The notes under the pieces were generated by a model. That model searched no databases. It worked only from the letters and a program-made list of their open reading frames with translations, and was not told where the DNA came from. Source: Anaerolineae bacterium (GTDB lineage Bacteria; Chloroflexota; Anaerolineae; Aggregatilineales; UBA3940). From it: a DNA stretch of 38,976 bases. The position numbers and the translations under genes were made by a program. Location of the stretch: contig JAFGLD010000282.1 in NCBI GenBank assembly GCA_016928235.1, forward strand, positions 1 through 38,976, given 5' to 3'. Below are positions 8,354 through 17,198 of this stretch, one piece after another. Numbering within the stretch: position 1 is the first letter of the stretch; every line of letters begins with the position of its first letter.

Positions 8354-10585
8354 GTGCTTGATTTTGCTTTACTCGGCCCTCCTGAGATCAGTTTACATGG
8401 TCAGCCGGTAACTAGCTTTGCTACCACTAAAACGCTGATTGTCCTGTGCTATCTGGCGACAGAAAGGGATCACCCCCATCCGCGCGAGACGCTGGCCTGC
8501 CTGTTCTGGGGCGGGCTGTCCGAGCATCGCTGCAGGGCCAATCTGCGCTGGGCGCTGCATGACCTGCAGAAGTTACTACCCGGCTATCTCATCGTGACCA
8601 GGCAATCTGTTTCCTTCAACACCAATCAGCCTCACCGGGTGGATGTTGTCCGGTTTGACGAGACATTGGGCCGTCCCAAGGTGGACATCGACGACATCCG
8701 TGCGGCATCCTGCCTATACAGGGGGGAGTTCTTGTCTGGGCTTCATGCCGGCGACACACCTGAGCTGGAGCAGTGGCTTTTGCAAAAACGCGAACACTAC
8801 CGGGCGCTGTTACTGGCAAGGCTTGAAAAGCTGGCCGATCATCACATGCTACTGGGTGAATGGGAGCAAATCGAGAACATCACGCGTCGAGCCCTGCAAG
8901 CTGAGCCCTGGCATGAGAAATCTCATCGCCGGTTGATGCTCGCATTGGCCCGCCAGGGGAACTATCATGCCGCCCTGGCTCAGTATGAGACCTGCTATCT
9001 GGCCCTCAAAGAGAAGATCGGGGTAGAGCCGACCACCGAGACGATGGCTCTCTACCAGCGTATCCAGAGAGCCCGCACAGTTCATCGATCTCATCACTTA
9101 CCGACTCTCTCCGGAGATATCTTTGGACGGCAGGAGGAACTCCACCTGCTTGATAACTGGGTCAACGATCCCGACTGTCAATTAATGACTCTGGTAGGGC
9201 CCGGCGGTATTGGCAAGACACGTCTGGCTCAGGCGCTGGCCGCCCGGCATGAACGCCAGTTTCTCAACGGGATCTGCTATGTACCGTTAGTCTCAGTCAC
9301 CCAACCCGATCGGATCGACACCGCTGTAGCTGAGGCGCTGGGTGCCTCATTCGCAGGCTCTCAGCCACTCCATGAGGGGGAACTGAAAGCTATTCTGGCA
9401 GCCCAGGAGCTGCTGATGGTGCTTGACGGCTTCGAGCATCTCATATCGGGAGCCAATACTGTTGTCGATATTCTGCGTGGCGCGCCGGCAGTCAAGATAA
9501 TCGTGACCACCCGCGAGAAGCTGGACTTGCAAGACGAGTGGGTCTTCACTGTCGAGGGGTTATCGACACCCCCTGAAAAGATACCAGTGGATGTAGATCT
9601 GGCCAGTTATGCCGCGGTGGCTTATTTTGTGCGGCAGGCCAGAAAGCAATGCCATGACTTCACTCTGGAAGGTCAGGAAAGCGCTGTGGGGAGCCTTTGC
9701 CGGGCACTTGGCGGATCGCCACTGGGTATTGGGCTGGCTGCCGCGCTGCTACCGGCAGCATCCTGTGCTCAGATTGCCGATGCCATGGCACAGAACCTGG
9801 ATGTTCTAAGCACAACTCAGAATGATATACCTGAACGTCACCGCAGCCTGCGCGCCGTATTCAACCACTCATGGCAGCTGATGGAGACCAGCGAGCAGAA
9901 GACTTTCTCCCGTCTATCTATCTTCCGGGGTGGCTTCACTATGGAAGCGGCTCGTCATGTAGCCGGCGCCGATTTTTCAACTCTGGGCAGGTTGGTCGCT
10001 AAATCATTGGTGCAGGTTATTCTGAGTGGCCAGGATGCCTCAGCGCGTTATGAGATCCACGAGACGCTGCGGCAGTATGCACAGGAGATACTGGCAAGCG
10101 ATCCGGAGATGGAGCGCCAGACACGGACATCCCATAATGACTATTATGTCGCGCTCATCCAGCAGCAGAGGGAAATCTGGCTAGATAAAGAGCACCCATC
10201 AGTTATCGATACCGCCACCAGAGAGCTGGGCAACATCCGCGCGATGTGGCAGGGGATAGTTGCTGACAAGGACCTGGATTCTGTTGCTCAAGACATCGCT
10301 CAACAAACACACACTGTCCCCACTGTCCTCAGCCTGCTGGTCGGTGGAGCAGTCCTGCTGCTGAGCAGCAATCGACGAGAAGAAGGCATCGAGCTCCTGA
10401 CGATTGCTGTCCACCACCCGGCAACTCATCCCGGCGACCGGGACTACGCTTTAGGTCTGCTGGCCAAACAGGGCATTACACTGTCGGGAGATGTGTCGTC
10501 GGAAGAGCTGCGCCCGATTGCCGAAGTTGCAAGATCTCTTCTGGCTAGATTGAAGCATATTGCAGAATCCGAGCTGGGGATATAA
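8354..10585 (+). CDS. BTAD/NB-ARC regulator lacking its TPR array, copy 2
   Basis: 743 aa, a paralog of the genes at 5172 and 36725. The GTG at 8354 was chosen because AGGAG lies 5 nt upstream and the product then begins VLDFALLGPP, matching the MLNLNLLGPP and MLELTLLGPP starts of the other copies. The winged helix, BTAD, P-loop (near 281), Walker B LMVLDGFEHL (near 353) and GGSPLGIGL motif are intact. After the SVAQDI segment near 640 the sequence jumps straight to the conserved C-terminal tail (SLLVGGAVLLL onward), omitting the roughly 280-residue TPR block of copy 1 in frame. It probably shares a transcript with copy 1 and could act as a constitutive or interfering variant (inference). Confidence 0.85.
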   Translation: MLDFALLGPPEISLHGQPVTSFATTKTLIVLCYLATERDHPHPRETLACLFWGGLSEHRCRANLRWALHDLQKLLPGYLIVTRQSVSFNTNQPHRVDVVRFDETLGRPKVDIDDIRAASCLYRGEFLSGLHAGDTPELEQWLLQKREHYRALLLARLEKLADHHMLLGEWEQIENITRRALQAEPWHEKSHRRLMLALARQGNYHAALAQYETCYLALKEKIGVEPTTETMALYQRIQRARTVHRSHHLPTLSGDIFGRQEELHLLDNWVNDPDCQLMTLVGPGGIGKTRLAQALAARHERQFLNGICYVPLVSVTQPDRIDTAVAEALGASFAGSQPLHEGELKAILAAQELLMVLDGFEHLISGANTVVDILRGAPAVKIIVTTREKLDLQDEWVFTVEGLSTPPEKIPVDVDLASYAAVAYFVRQARKQCHDFTLEGQESAVGSLCRALGGSPLGIGLAAALLPAASCAQIADAMAQNLDVLSTTQNDIPERHRSLRAVFNHSWQLMETSEQKTFSRLSIFRGGFTMEAARHVAGADFSTLGRLVAKSLVQVILSGQDASARYEIHETLRQYAQEILASDPEMERQTRTSHNDYYVALIQQQREIWLDKEHPSVIDTATRELGNIRAMWQGIVADKDLDSVAQDIAQQTHTVPTVLSLLVGGAVLLLSSNRREEGIELLTIAVHHPATHPGDRDYALGLLAKQGITLSGDVSSEELRPIAEVARSLLARLKHIAESELGI

Positions 10586-10743
10586 AGTGATGCGTTCGAT
10601 TAAATGCCGGGGATTATGGCGGCTGACTAGCACAGTTGGACAGAAATACCCCGGTAGTAAAGAGGCCCTTCATGCCCAACTATTTACTGATCCTGACGCG
10701 AAAAACTAAACATGCATTATCGGGTGACACCATCAGCAAGCTT

Positions 10744-10770
10744 GTCATTCCCGCGAAAGCGGGAATCCAC
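10744..10770. repeat. REP-like palindrome (ATTCCCGC...GCGGGAAT)
   Basis: GTCATTCCCGC, AAA-centred, then GCGGGAATCCAC. It is nearly identical to the copy at 12011-12037 and inverted relative to 11292-11316. ATTCCC-N8-GGGAAT resembles the dRS3-like palindromes widespread in bacterial genomes. Confidence 0.75.
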
Positions 10771-11291
10771 TGTCTTAGGAACCGGCGGCTCCCCACCCGT
10801 GCCTGAGCACATCATTTGGTGACAATGTCCCTTTTTCGAATGGACGGAACCTTTCCTGGAGAACTGTGGAAGCCATTGCGAAGAGCCTGCTGTGTCGCCC
10901 ATTCCTAAAAACAGGTGTTGTCATTGCCGCCGGAATGTGGTATCATTCTCTCTAAGTACAAATGTTCCTCCCCTCTTCTGTAAGCCCATTCTTCAATCAT
11001 CCTCCGTACCTACCATAATCATCCTTTTATTGTCCTATATTTATCACGCATAAAAATCAACCACCGGTCTACAATCATCCGTCGGCTTATGGCAGATGGA
11101 TATCCTGATCAGTCGGTATCGCCCGGAAACAGCATGGTCGGGATTGCCAAAGAATGCGGAAAATGTCCGGGCGTGTCAATTTGGTGGAGACCCGAACTTA
11201 ACATTGCCTCAAAGGCAAGCCCATACCGTACAAAATCCTCATCACCCAACTGACTAAAATGTCGACCATGCTGTTCTTGCGTGGTATCCTA

Positions 11292-11316
11292 GGATTCCCG
11301 CCTTCGCGGGAATGAC
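11292..11316. repeat. REP-like palindrome, inverted copy
   Basis: GGATTCCCGC, CTTC, GCGGGAATGAC. It is the reverse orientation of the copies at 10744 and 12011, as shown by the GTCATT end lying on the right. Confidence 0.7.
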
Positions 11317-11341
11317 AGGGAGAGGGATGGTGTCATGAAGG

Positions 11342-11767
11342 ATGAAAGAAGCAATGACTGACAGGCAAGCAATTGACCAGATTGAGGTTTCAACCCATCA
11401 CAGGCAAAGTTTTCAAGATATCACTGCTGAGATACAGGCCGCGGTTGATCGTCGTGGGGTACAGGAGGGGGTATGCTTTCTCTTCTGTCCTCACACTACC
11501 GCAGCACTGACGCTGAACGAGAACTGGGACCCTGACGTGCGGCACGATTTGGGTATTGGGTTAGATATCATCTCCCCGCCTCGGCTCGAATATCAACACG
11601 GCGAGGAGAACTCGCCGGCACACCTGAAATCCTCGCTGGTGGGAGCATCCCAATTTGTGCTGGTGTCTAAGGGTAAATTGGTGCTGGGTTCCTGGCAAGG
11701 AATCTACCTGGCTGAGTTCGACGGTCCGCGCCGCCGTAAGGTGCTGGTCAAACTTGTCGCGGATTGA
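11342..11767 (+). CDS. yjbQ: YjbQ family protein (UPF0047, TIGR00149)
   Basis: 141 aa, the usual family length. Signature blocks are present: CPHTTAALTLNEN near 49-61, the HGEENSPAHLKSSLVG block near 82-97 and GSWQGIYLAEFDGPRRR near 119-135. The family has a single-domain beta fold and is annotated as a secondary thiamine-phosphate synthase because E. coli YjbQ can replace ThiE when overexpressed; its normal role is unsettled. ATG 11354 is an alternative start four codons in. No strong Shine-Dalgarno lies in front of either. It stands alone, with no thiamine genes nearby. Confidence 0.9.
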   Translation: MKEAMTDRQAIDQIEVSTHHRQSFQDITAEIQAAVDRRGVQEGVCFLFCPHTTAALTLNENWDPDVRHDLGIGLDIISPPRLEYQHGEENSPAHLKSSLVGASQFVLVSKGKLVLGSWQGIYLAEFDGPRRRKVLVKLVAD

Positions 11768-12392
11768 TTAAGCCGATTGCCGGGTTCTGTTGATAGTTCC
11801 TTTCATCGTTGGAGCGCCTGTTGACCGTGTCACTATCAACAGGGTCGATGCCATAGTGAGCATCGGCGCGCGCATAACAGTCACACGACTCTCAGAACAA
11901 TGTGTGCTACCTGGGGATATATAGTTCTCCAGGAAAGTTTTCACCTGGTCGCAAAAAGGTAAATGGGTAAAAGGCAATACCGCATAACTTGCTATGAAGA
12001 CACCCTCTTTGTCATTCCCGCGAAAGCGGGAATCCACTTGGCGCTTATAGATTCCCGTTTTCACGGGAATGACAGCACGAGCGAGGTGCTATTCACACAA
12101 GACTATGGCAGGAACATAGCAAGTTGTGCGCTACTGCGGTAAAAGATAACAGGTAATGGCGCGAAGCATGCCCTGTGTTCCCTTACCTGTTTACCTTATT
12201 ACCTTTTATCTTTTTCTTGTCCCTTGCTCACCCCACCCGCTGCAAAGACTTATCTGGGCAACTATATTGGCGTTTCAATGTAGTATCGATTAATCCTGTG
12301 TGATACATGAGTTTCCCTCTAACCCGGTTCTGAGCTATATTGATAGGTAGGTGTCCATCTCAATCCACATATTGCTAAGGGAGAAGACCAAC
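11768..12392. other. Intergenic region with REP doublet and degenerate heptamers
   Basis: About 620 bp without a supported gene. It contains the paired REP palindromes at 12011-12073 and degenerate heptamer tracts of GGTAAA/TTTACC type at about 11953-11976 and 12181-12215. The minus-strand frame over 11768-12064 reads through a palindrome and has no family match. Confidence 0.5.
12011..12073. repeat. REPIN-like doublet of inverted palindromes
   Basis: Two palindromes, 12011-12037 and 12051-12073, face each other across a 13-nt spacer: GTCATTCCCGC... on the left and ...CGGGAATGAC on the right. A pair of opposed REPs forming one long hairpin is the layout of REPINs, which are mobilised by RAYT transposases in trans. 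No RAYT gene is in this window. Confidence 0.65.
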
Positions 12393-12602
12393 ATGGAGAA
12401 CATATGGATCCAGCGATCGATTAAAACTATCTTTACCGCGCTACTCTCAACTGCCATCATTATTGTGTGGAATATCGTAACAGGACAGTGGTTAGGATGG
12501 CAGGGATGGTATTTGCTGTTTTTTGTCATCACTTGCCTGTCAGTCTGGTTGGTAGATTGGCTATTTAGTATCTGGCAGCGTACCCGCAATGTAAAAAGCT
12601 GA
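12393..12602 (+). CDS. Small membrane protein, two predicted TM helices
   Basis: 69 aa hypothetical protein. The ATG at 12393 was chosen over upstream in-frame codons because AAGGGAG lies 9 nt before it. Two hydrophobic stretches (about residues 9-28 and 33-55, with WLGWQGWYLLFFVI and SVWLVDWLF) are separated by a short Trp/Gly loop. The C-terminus is basic (QRTRNVKS). Not recognised as a named family. It stands alone between repeat-rich intergenic regions. Confidence 0.6.
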   Translation: MENIWIQRSIKTIFTALLSTAIIIVWNIVTGQWLGWQGWYLLFFVITCLSVWLVDWLFSIWQRTRNVKS

Positions 12603-12989
12603 CAACTTGAACGATAGATGATCGGCGGAAAAGATGTTACAAGAATATTCAGCCGGAGTACCTGCTCAGTCAGTCTCAGCATAAGACACAGTGATGAGTT
12701 TTGAGTGATGGATGACGACCAGTCAGACGACTGAACGACCAGTCAGACGACTGAACGACCAGTCGTTTGGGTCATGAATCTACGCTAAAAACTTACTCTC
12801 AAGGATCGGCTTGGTCCATAAACCGTGAGCTGCTCGTCACCCATCGGCCATCACCCAAAACAGTCACGCAGACAGCGCCAATGGTGGGATCGTTACCTTC
12901 CCGGTTGAGTTTGTGGTAGGGACTATGCCTGGCCAGTTGTCAGAGAATCGCATTGGACGGTGTTTGTGCTGATAAAGTAGTGTTCTAAA
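12603..12989. other. Intergenic region with a short tandem repeat
   Basis: About 390 bp without a gene. It contains the 20-bp tandem repeat at 12716-12765 and otherwise featureless sequence. Confidence 0.5.
12716..12765. repeat. 20-bp tandem repeat, about 2.5 copies
   Basis: The unit CGACCAGTCAGACGACTGAA occurs exactly twice (12716-12735, 12736-12755), then CGACCAGTCG. Each unit contains CAGTC...GACTG, a 5-bp hairpin. There are too few copies and no spacers for a CRISPR. Confidence 0.8.
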
Positions 12990-13973
12990 ATGGTGCAAAA
13001 ATCACTGGGCTCTCAAAACATGAATCACAGCAAGCTGCTCAAAGCCTTTGGCGTGTTGTTGCTTCTGGTGGGGTTTTTCTTCGCATTTGTGGGCATGGCG
13101 GAGATGTACTGCTTTTATCTCTTCTCTGATGGGGGTCGGTTTCACTACGAAGGCTTTGGTTTTGGCGCCTTCATGTTCGCCAACATCGCTACTCAAATTG
13201 CAGGCTACTATGTCATCGCCGTTATTGGCGTCGGCCTGGGAATGGGACACCTGAGGCTAAGGCGCTGGGCCAGAGAGCTATCGCTCACGCTGAGCGCAAC
13301 CTGGCTGATCGTCGGTTTGCCCCTTACCCTGATCGCTCTGTTGATGTATACCACTGCCAAAGACCCCTCGCCTCTTGCTTCCCTCGCCGCCCTGCCGATT
13401 GCCGCCCTGGTCTATCCTGTGGCGCCGATCTTGCTGATGCGCTTTTATCGGGGAGACAGCGTGCGAAGTACCTTCGAGGAAGCCGACCCGGCCCCATCGT
13501 TCCTGGCAGACATCCCTCTATCCGTGCAGGTATTGTGTGTGCTGCTGATCCTCAACATTATTGCGTTGCATGGTATGGTTTTGCTGAATGGGATGTTCCC
13601 CCTCTTCGGCGTATTGCTCATCGATATGTCCGGTATCCTGGCGCTCGACGTTACATTTCTGTTGCTGGTACTATTGATCTGGGGGTTGGCGCGTCTCAAA
13701 GTATGGGCCTGGTGGGCCACACTGATCACCTTTGTCTTGTTGACAGCCTCGACGGTGGTGACCCTGCCGCGTTACACGGTCGGCAATATTCTCCATATGA
13801 TGCGCTTTGCTCCCAAGGAAGTAGACATCTTCAGCAACCTGCCTTTCCTCGATGCGTCTCCGACGCTGGTAGCTGTGCTGCCCTTGCTCACCATGCTGGG
13901 GGTGATCGGCTGGGTGTATCGACATTTTCGGCGTGGTAAAACTCTACACGAGGCTGACACGGCTCAATCTTAA
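12990..13973 (+). CDS. Polytopic membrane protein, unknown function
   Basis: 327 aa with about eight hydrophobic helices, evenly spread (roughly 18-38, 58-82, 95-117, 128-150, 176-198, 206-230, 238-258, 292-310). A short soluble loop (SVRSTFEEADPAPS) lies mid-protein and the C-terminus is basic. No motif of a known transporter or enzyme was recognised. The start is uncertain: ATG 13020 is ten codons in, and neither start has a clear Shine-Dalgarno. It converges on the membrane gene ending at 13996 with a 22-bp gap. Confidence 0.7.
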   Translation: MVQKSLGSQNMNHSKLLKAFGVLLLLVGFFFAFVGMAEMYCFYLFSDGGRFHYEGFGFGAFMFANIATQIAGYYVIAVIGVGLGMGHLRLRRWARELSLTLSATWLIVGLPLTLIALLMYTTAKDPSPLASLAALPIAALVYPVAPILLMRFYRGDSVRSTFEEADPAPSFLADIPLSVQVLCVLLILNIIALHGMVLLNGMFPLFGVLLIDMSGILALDVTFLLLVLLIWGLARLKVWAWWATLITFVLLTASTVVTLPRYTVGNILHMMRFAPKEVDIFSNLPFLDASPTLVAVLPLLTMLGVIGWVYRHFRRGKTLHEADTAQS

Positions 13974-13995
13974 GGGAGACCGCAGGTTGCTTCTG

Positions 13996-15492
13996 TCAGA
14001 TTCCCCGATGTTCAACTCTCCTGTTGTGTTCTCTGACTCGTACTATGCTGCGCACGCGGATAAATAGCGTTAGTAAAACCACATAGGCGATCATCCCTAC
14101 CTGTACCATGCTCTCGGCGGCGTTGCGTTTCTGCTCATCAGGCAAGAGACCAACGCGGATGTATCCATTGATAAAAGCTGCCATTATCAACAGCACCAAT
14201 GCGAGTGGCAGCCGTGGCGTCTTGCGCAGTGTGATAAAGGCCAGACTCAGTGACAGTATCGAAAGCACAGGCAGCGCCCACAATTGCCAATCTGTGAACT
14301 GTCTTGGGGTGAGAGACACCAGGCGGAGAAAATCACCTGCCATCAGCACCAAAAACGGTAGAGCAAATAGAGAGGCCATCAGTGCCATCTGCCTCGGCCA
14401 TACAGGAACATCACAAATCAACAGCGTCAGCACAACCAGGCAAAGAAACAACACCAGGGCGCGGGCGGCATAGGATAGAGTCGCAATCAAGTTGTAGTAA
14501 GGGTCATAAGGCCACATCTGCCGTAGGTCGACGCCCAGTCGTGGCCCGATGATGGCACGGTCGATGCGCCAGGTGGTGATTTGATAGGGCGGCTCTTCTC
14601 GTGTCTCGACCTGGATACCGCCGTTCTCCGGCTCAGTAACCATCCAGGTATCGTTGCTGGCGTTCACTGCCATTTCAAGTTGGAAATCGGTCACTTCGCG
14701 GGCTTCCGGTATTTCGAAGCGGAATCTATCCATACCCTGGATGAGATATTGGATGGAGACGGTGCGTTTCTGACCCGGGCTCATGCGATCTTCCCAGATG
14801 ATAGCCTGTGCATCGATGTGTCGGGAGGAAACTTCCTTCCCATCCATCTTAATGCTGACATCCTGGTAGAGCCTTGTCTCCAGGGGGAGCGGGAATGTGA
14901 ATTCGATGCGTGTTTCCGTTGCTGCGGGGTTGGAAATCTCGTACTCGTACAATGCTGTGAGGGTATAACCGTTGAATGGTTCGGTTTGGTTGACCGGGTC
15001 GGCTAGATCCATCGTTACCTGCCCGTTGAAACTGCTGATGCTGTTTTGCGTGACAGGCTGTTCTATTTGAACATTGTGGTACAACACAGGTGAGGAGGGA
15101 TCGGTGGGCTCGATGGCTTCTTGTGCTTCAGTGGTGACATACTGCCTCACTTGCAGATCTCCCTGGGTGCAAGTGCCGCCATACAGATTGTGCCATTCTT
15201 GCCAGTGCTGATTGCTGATACTGCCACCGATAGTAAAGGAGCCATAAATCTGGCTGAAGGAAGCGTAATTGCTGCTCAGTAAGAAATAGAACATCCCGGA
15301 GAGAGCAGCGAAAACCAATGACTTGGTGAGCGCATCGATCAGACGCCGTCTCCAGCCCTGGGCGTTGTCACCGATGGCGTGAGAACGAGCAAAGCTCATA
15401 CCAAAGAGAAGTATCGATGCAATCGCCAGCCACAAGCCGGCGACTGCATCCTTGGACATTCGGTTTTCAAGCAGGGATTGGACGATGTCCAT
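13996..15492 (-). CDS. Membrane protein with extracytoplasmic beta domain, paralog B
   Basis: 498 aa. Two N-terminal TM segments (about 17-36 and 55-72) are followed by an extracytoplasmic domain of about 250 residues and about six C-terminal TM segments (340-490). The soluble part has a repeated beta pattern with FTFPLP, IKMDG and GMDRFRFEIPEAREVTDFQL. That layout (ISNPAATETRIEFTFPLP...) recalls VIT-type domains, but this is an inference from pattern only. It starts 3 nt after the stop of its paralog, with GAGG about 8 nt upstream, so the two are translationally coupled. Function unknown. CreD-like proteins have similar topology, but their motifs were not recognised. Confidence 0.72.
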   Translation of the reverse strand: MDIVQSLLENRMSKDAVAGLWLAIASILLFGMSFARSHAIGDNAQGWRRRLIDALTKSLVFAALSGMFYFLLSSNYASFSQIYGSFTIGGSISNQHWQEWHNLYGGTCTQGDLQVRQYVTTEAQEAIEPTDPSSPVLYHNVQIEQPVTQNSISSFNGQVTMDLADPVNQTEPFNGYTLTALYEYEISNPAATETRIEFTFPLPLETRLYQDVSIKMDGKEVSSRHIDAQAIIWEDRMSPGQKRTVSIQYLIQGMDRFRFEIPEAREVTDFQLEMAVNASNDTWMVTEPENGGIQVETREEPPYQITTWRIDRAIIGPRLGVDLRQMWPYDPYYNLIATLSYAARALVLFLCLVVLTLLICDVPVWPRQMALMASLFALPFLVLMAGDFLRLVSLTPRQFTDWQLWALPVLSILSLSLAFITLRKTPRLPLALVLLIMAAFINGYIRVGLLPDEQKRNAAESMVQVGMIAYVVLLTLFIRVRSIVRVREHNRRVEHRGI

Positions 15493-15495
15493 TGA

Positions 15496-16914
15496 TCAAT
15501 CCTCAGCGGGATCGTTTTCGGGTTTGCGGCTACTGACGTAGAGCGATAAACAAGTGATGTACACGATCATCCCTGCCTGTAAAAGTGCGTTGAAAGCATT
15601 TTGATGAGCCAATTCTGTCATCAAGCCGGAGAGTGGATAGATGATGGTGAAAAAAACGACCAGGATGTAGATGATGATGCGAAGCGGACGCGAGGGCAAC
15701 TTGCGGAAGAGCAGGTACGACAAGACCAGTGTCACTGCTACCCCAACAATAAGCGATCCCCAAAAGCCAAAGAAATAATCGCTAATGGCGGCCATCAGAA
15801 GAAATTGCATCGTGTAGACGGCCAACAGCAAGGCCAGATCGAGGAAACGCACACGCTGTCCCCAGATGAGCATGGTCAGCGCCAGCATCGCACCGAGCAG
15901 GGTCACAGCGTAGGGGGCGATCACCAGGACTCGTAAGACCTGCGCACCAGGTTGTTGAGGCTGGATGAGCGCCACGCCCATGCCGGCAACAGTAATGGCT
16001 CGGTCAAGTTTCCAGGTCAGGATCGAGCCGCGCCTGTCCTTGGTCGGTGCGATTTCCGTTGGGGTAATAACGCCATCGGGGTAATTCAAGAGCGAGACCG
16101 GCAAACGGTCGATTGTCAGTATCAGATTGAAGTCTTTGATTTCGCGTTGGACGGGGATCTGGTAGTAGAAGTAATCCATGCCGCGCGATGAATAGGTGAT
16201 AATCACCTTACTTTGCTGGTGGGGGTCCATCCTGGTCGTCCACGAGACCATGTCTTGCCCAAAGCGCAGGTCGGAGCTGAGGTCGCGGTCGTCCATCTTG
16301 ATCACGAAATCTTCGAAAAGCGTTTGCCCTTGAGAGAGCGGGAAAGTAAAATCGGTGTCAGTCTCAATGGACGAATCGTTCACGATGTCGTAGCTCAAAG
16401 CCACATCCACAACATAGCCGCTGTAGAATGCGTACCCCTTCTCGCGCTCGCTCAATTGCATGTCCACATCGCCGTTAAACCCAACGATGCTGTTTTGTGG
16501 CACTGTCTGGCGTTGCACCACAGTGCGATAAAGTGGTGGTTTGGTCGGGTCTTCGCGAGGAAGCTCCTCTTTGACCTCGACCTCATGAGAATGAGAAACG
16601 GTGAGCTCGATTTGAGTATGTGGGCGTCCCCAGATCGACCATGCGCTGGAACGGCTGATATCTGAAAGGCTGCCATGTGTCGAGTAAAATGTGAGGGAAT
16701 TGTCGTTGAGAACAGCTCGAAACGCCCACAGCAAGCCAACGAACAACACCGCCGCAACCGAGGCCTCGATGATGCGCCGCAGCCAGGGCCAGAAATTGCC
16801 CGATGTCTCTTGAAGCGATCGGTAAGTTGAGCCGAACAGCACAATGGCCGTCGTGATCATTAACATGCTGACGGCCGGCTCTACGGTCATCCAGTTGATA
16901 AGTCGATCTATCAT
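15496..16914 (-). CDS. Membrane protein with extracytoplasmic beta domain, paralog A
   Basis: 472 aa. The ATG at 16914 was chosen because GAGGGGGGACA precedes it; an in-frame ATG at 16953 would add 13 polar residues. It has the same architecture as its downstream partner: two N-terminal TMs, an extracytoplasmic domain containing QNSIVGFNGDV, FTFPLSQG, IKMDD and GMDYFYYQIPVQREIKDFNL, then about six C-terminal TMs. The shared motifs show that the genes arose by tandem duplication. Together they form a two-gene minus-strand operon downstream of the aro operon's likely terminator. No function can be assigned. Confidence 0.72.
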   Translation of the reverse strand: MIDRLINWMTVEPAVSMLMITTAIVLFGSTYRSLQETSGNFWPWLRRIIEASVAAVLFVGLLWAFRAVLNDNSLTFYSTHGSLSDISRSSAWSIWGRPHTQIELTVSHSHEVEVKEELPREDPTKPPLYRTVVQRQTVPQNSIVGFNGDVDMQLSEREKGYAFYSGYVVDVALSYDIVNDSSIETDTDFTFPLSQGQTLFEDFVIKMDDRDLSSDLRFGQDMVSWTTRMDPHQQSKVIITYSSRGMDYFYYQIPVQREIKDFNLILTIDRLPVSLLNYPDGVITPTEIAPTKDRRGSILTWKLDRAITVAGMGVALIQPQQPGAQVLRVLVIAPYAVTLLGAMLALTMLIWGQRVRFLDLALLLAVYTMQFLLMAAISDYFFGFWGSLIVGVAVTLVLSYLLFRKLPSRPLRIIIYILVVFFTIIYPLSGLMTELAHQNAFNALLQAGMIVYITCLSLYVSSRKPENDPAED

Positions 16915-17085
16915 TGTCCCCCCTCGAGTTGATGTGTTTGGGCTTGCCATCAATGCTCAGATGGCTCTCTGTGCTGATGAGGCATGAAGCCTCACCGCAG
17001 GACTTATTGACCAAATATCAGTATAGATCACATTCTACGATGCTTTCCTATACGGAATATCGACGAAATCCCGCCGTTAAGGCAA

Positions 17086-17139
17086 CGAAAAGACGCCGAG
17101 AACACAAAGGTTTTGACCTTTACTCTGTGGTCTCGGCGT
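17086..17139 (-). terminator. Probable terminator of the aro operon
   Basis: The arms ACGCCGAGA (17093-17101) and TCTCGGCGT (17131-17139) are exact complements. CACA/TGTG and AAGGT/ACCTT pair further inside. On the minus strand the hairpin is followed by CTTTTCGTT, a modest U-tract, about 60 nt after the pheA stop. The stem is long and interrupted, so it could also be a repeat-derived hairpin. Confidence 0.55.
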
Positions 17140-17198
17140 ACTCTGCAGTTAAAAGTGTGAGCAATTTTGGGCTGTTGATAGGTGCTCTGGCGATCACC

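Larger units (their letters stand above)
10586..11341. other. Intergenic region bounded by inverted REP-like palindromes
   Basis: About 750 bp with no convincing gene. Two REP-like palindromes in opposite orientation (10744-10770 and 11292-11316) bound about 520 bp of unrecognised sequence. The short minus-strand reading frame here simply translates one palindrome. The downstream palindrome ends about 25 nt before the yjbQ start. Confidence 0.5.

Noticed and set aside
11768..12064. Minus-strand protein of 98 aa (and 61 aa at 10717-10902)
   Set aside because: Both frames translate the REP palindrome (VDSRFRGNDK) and have no family features or ribosome binding site.
12716..12765. CRISPR array
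   Set aside because: Units are directly adjacent with no spacers and only about 2.5 copies; the same holds for 33036-33120.
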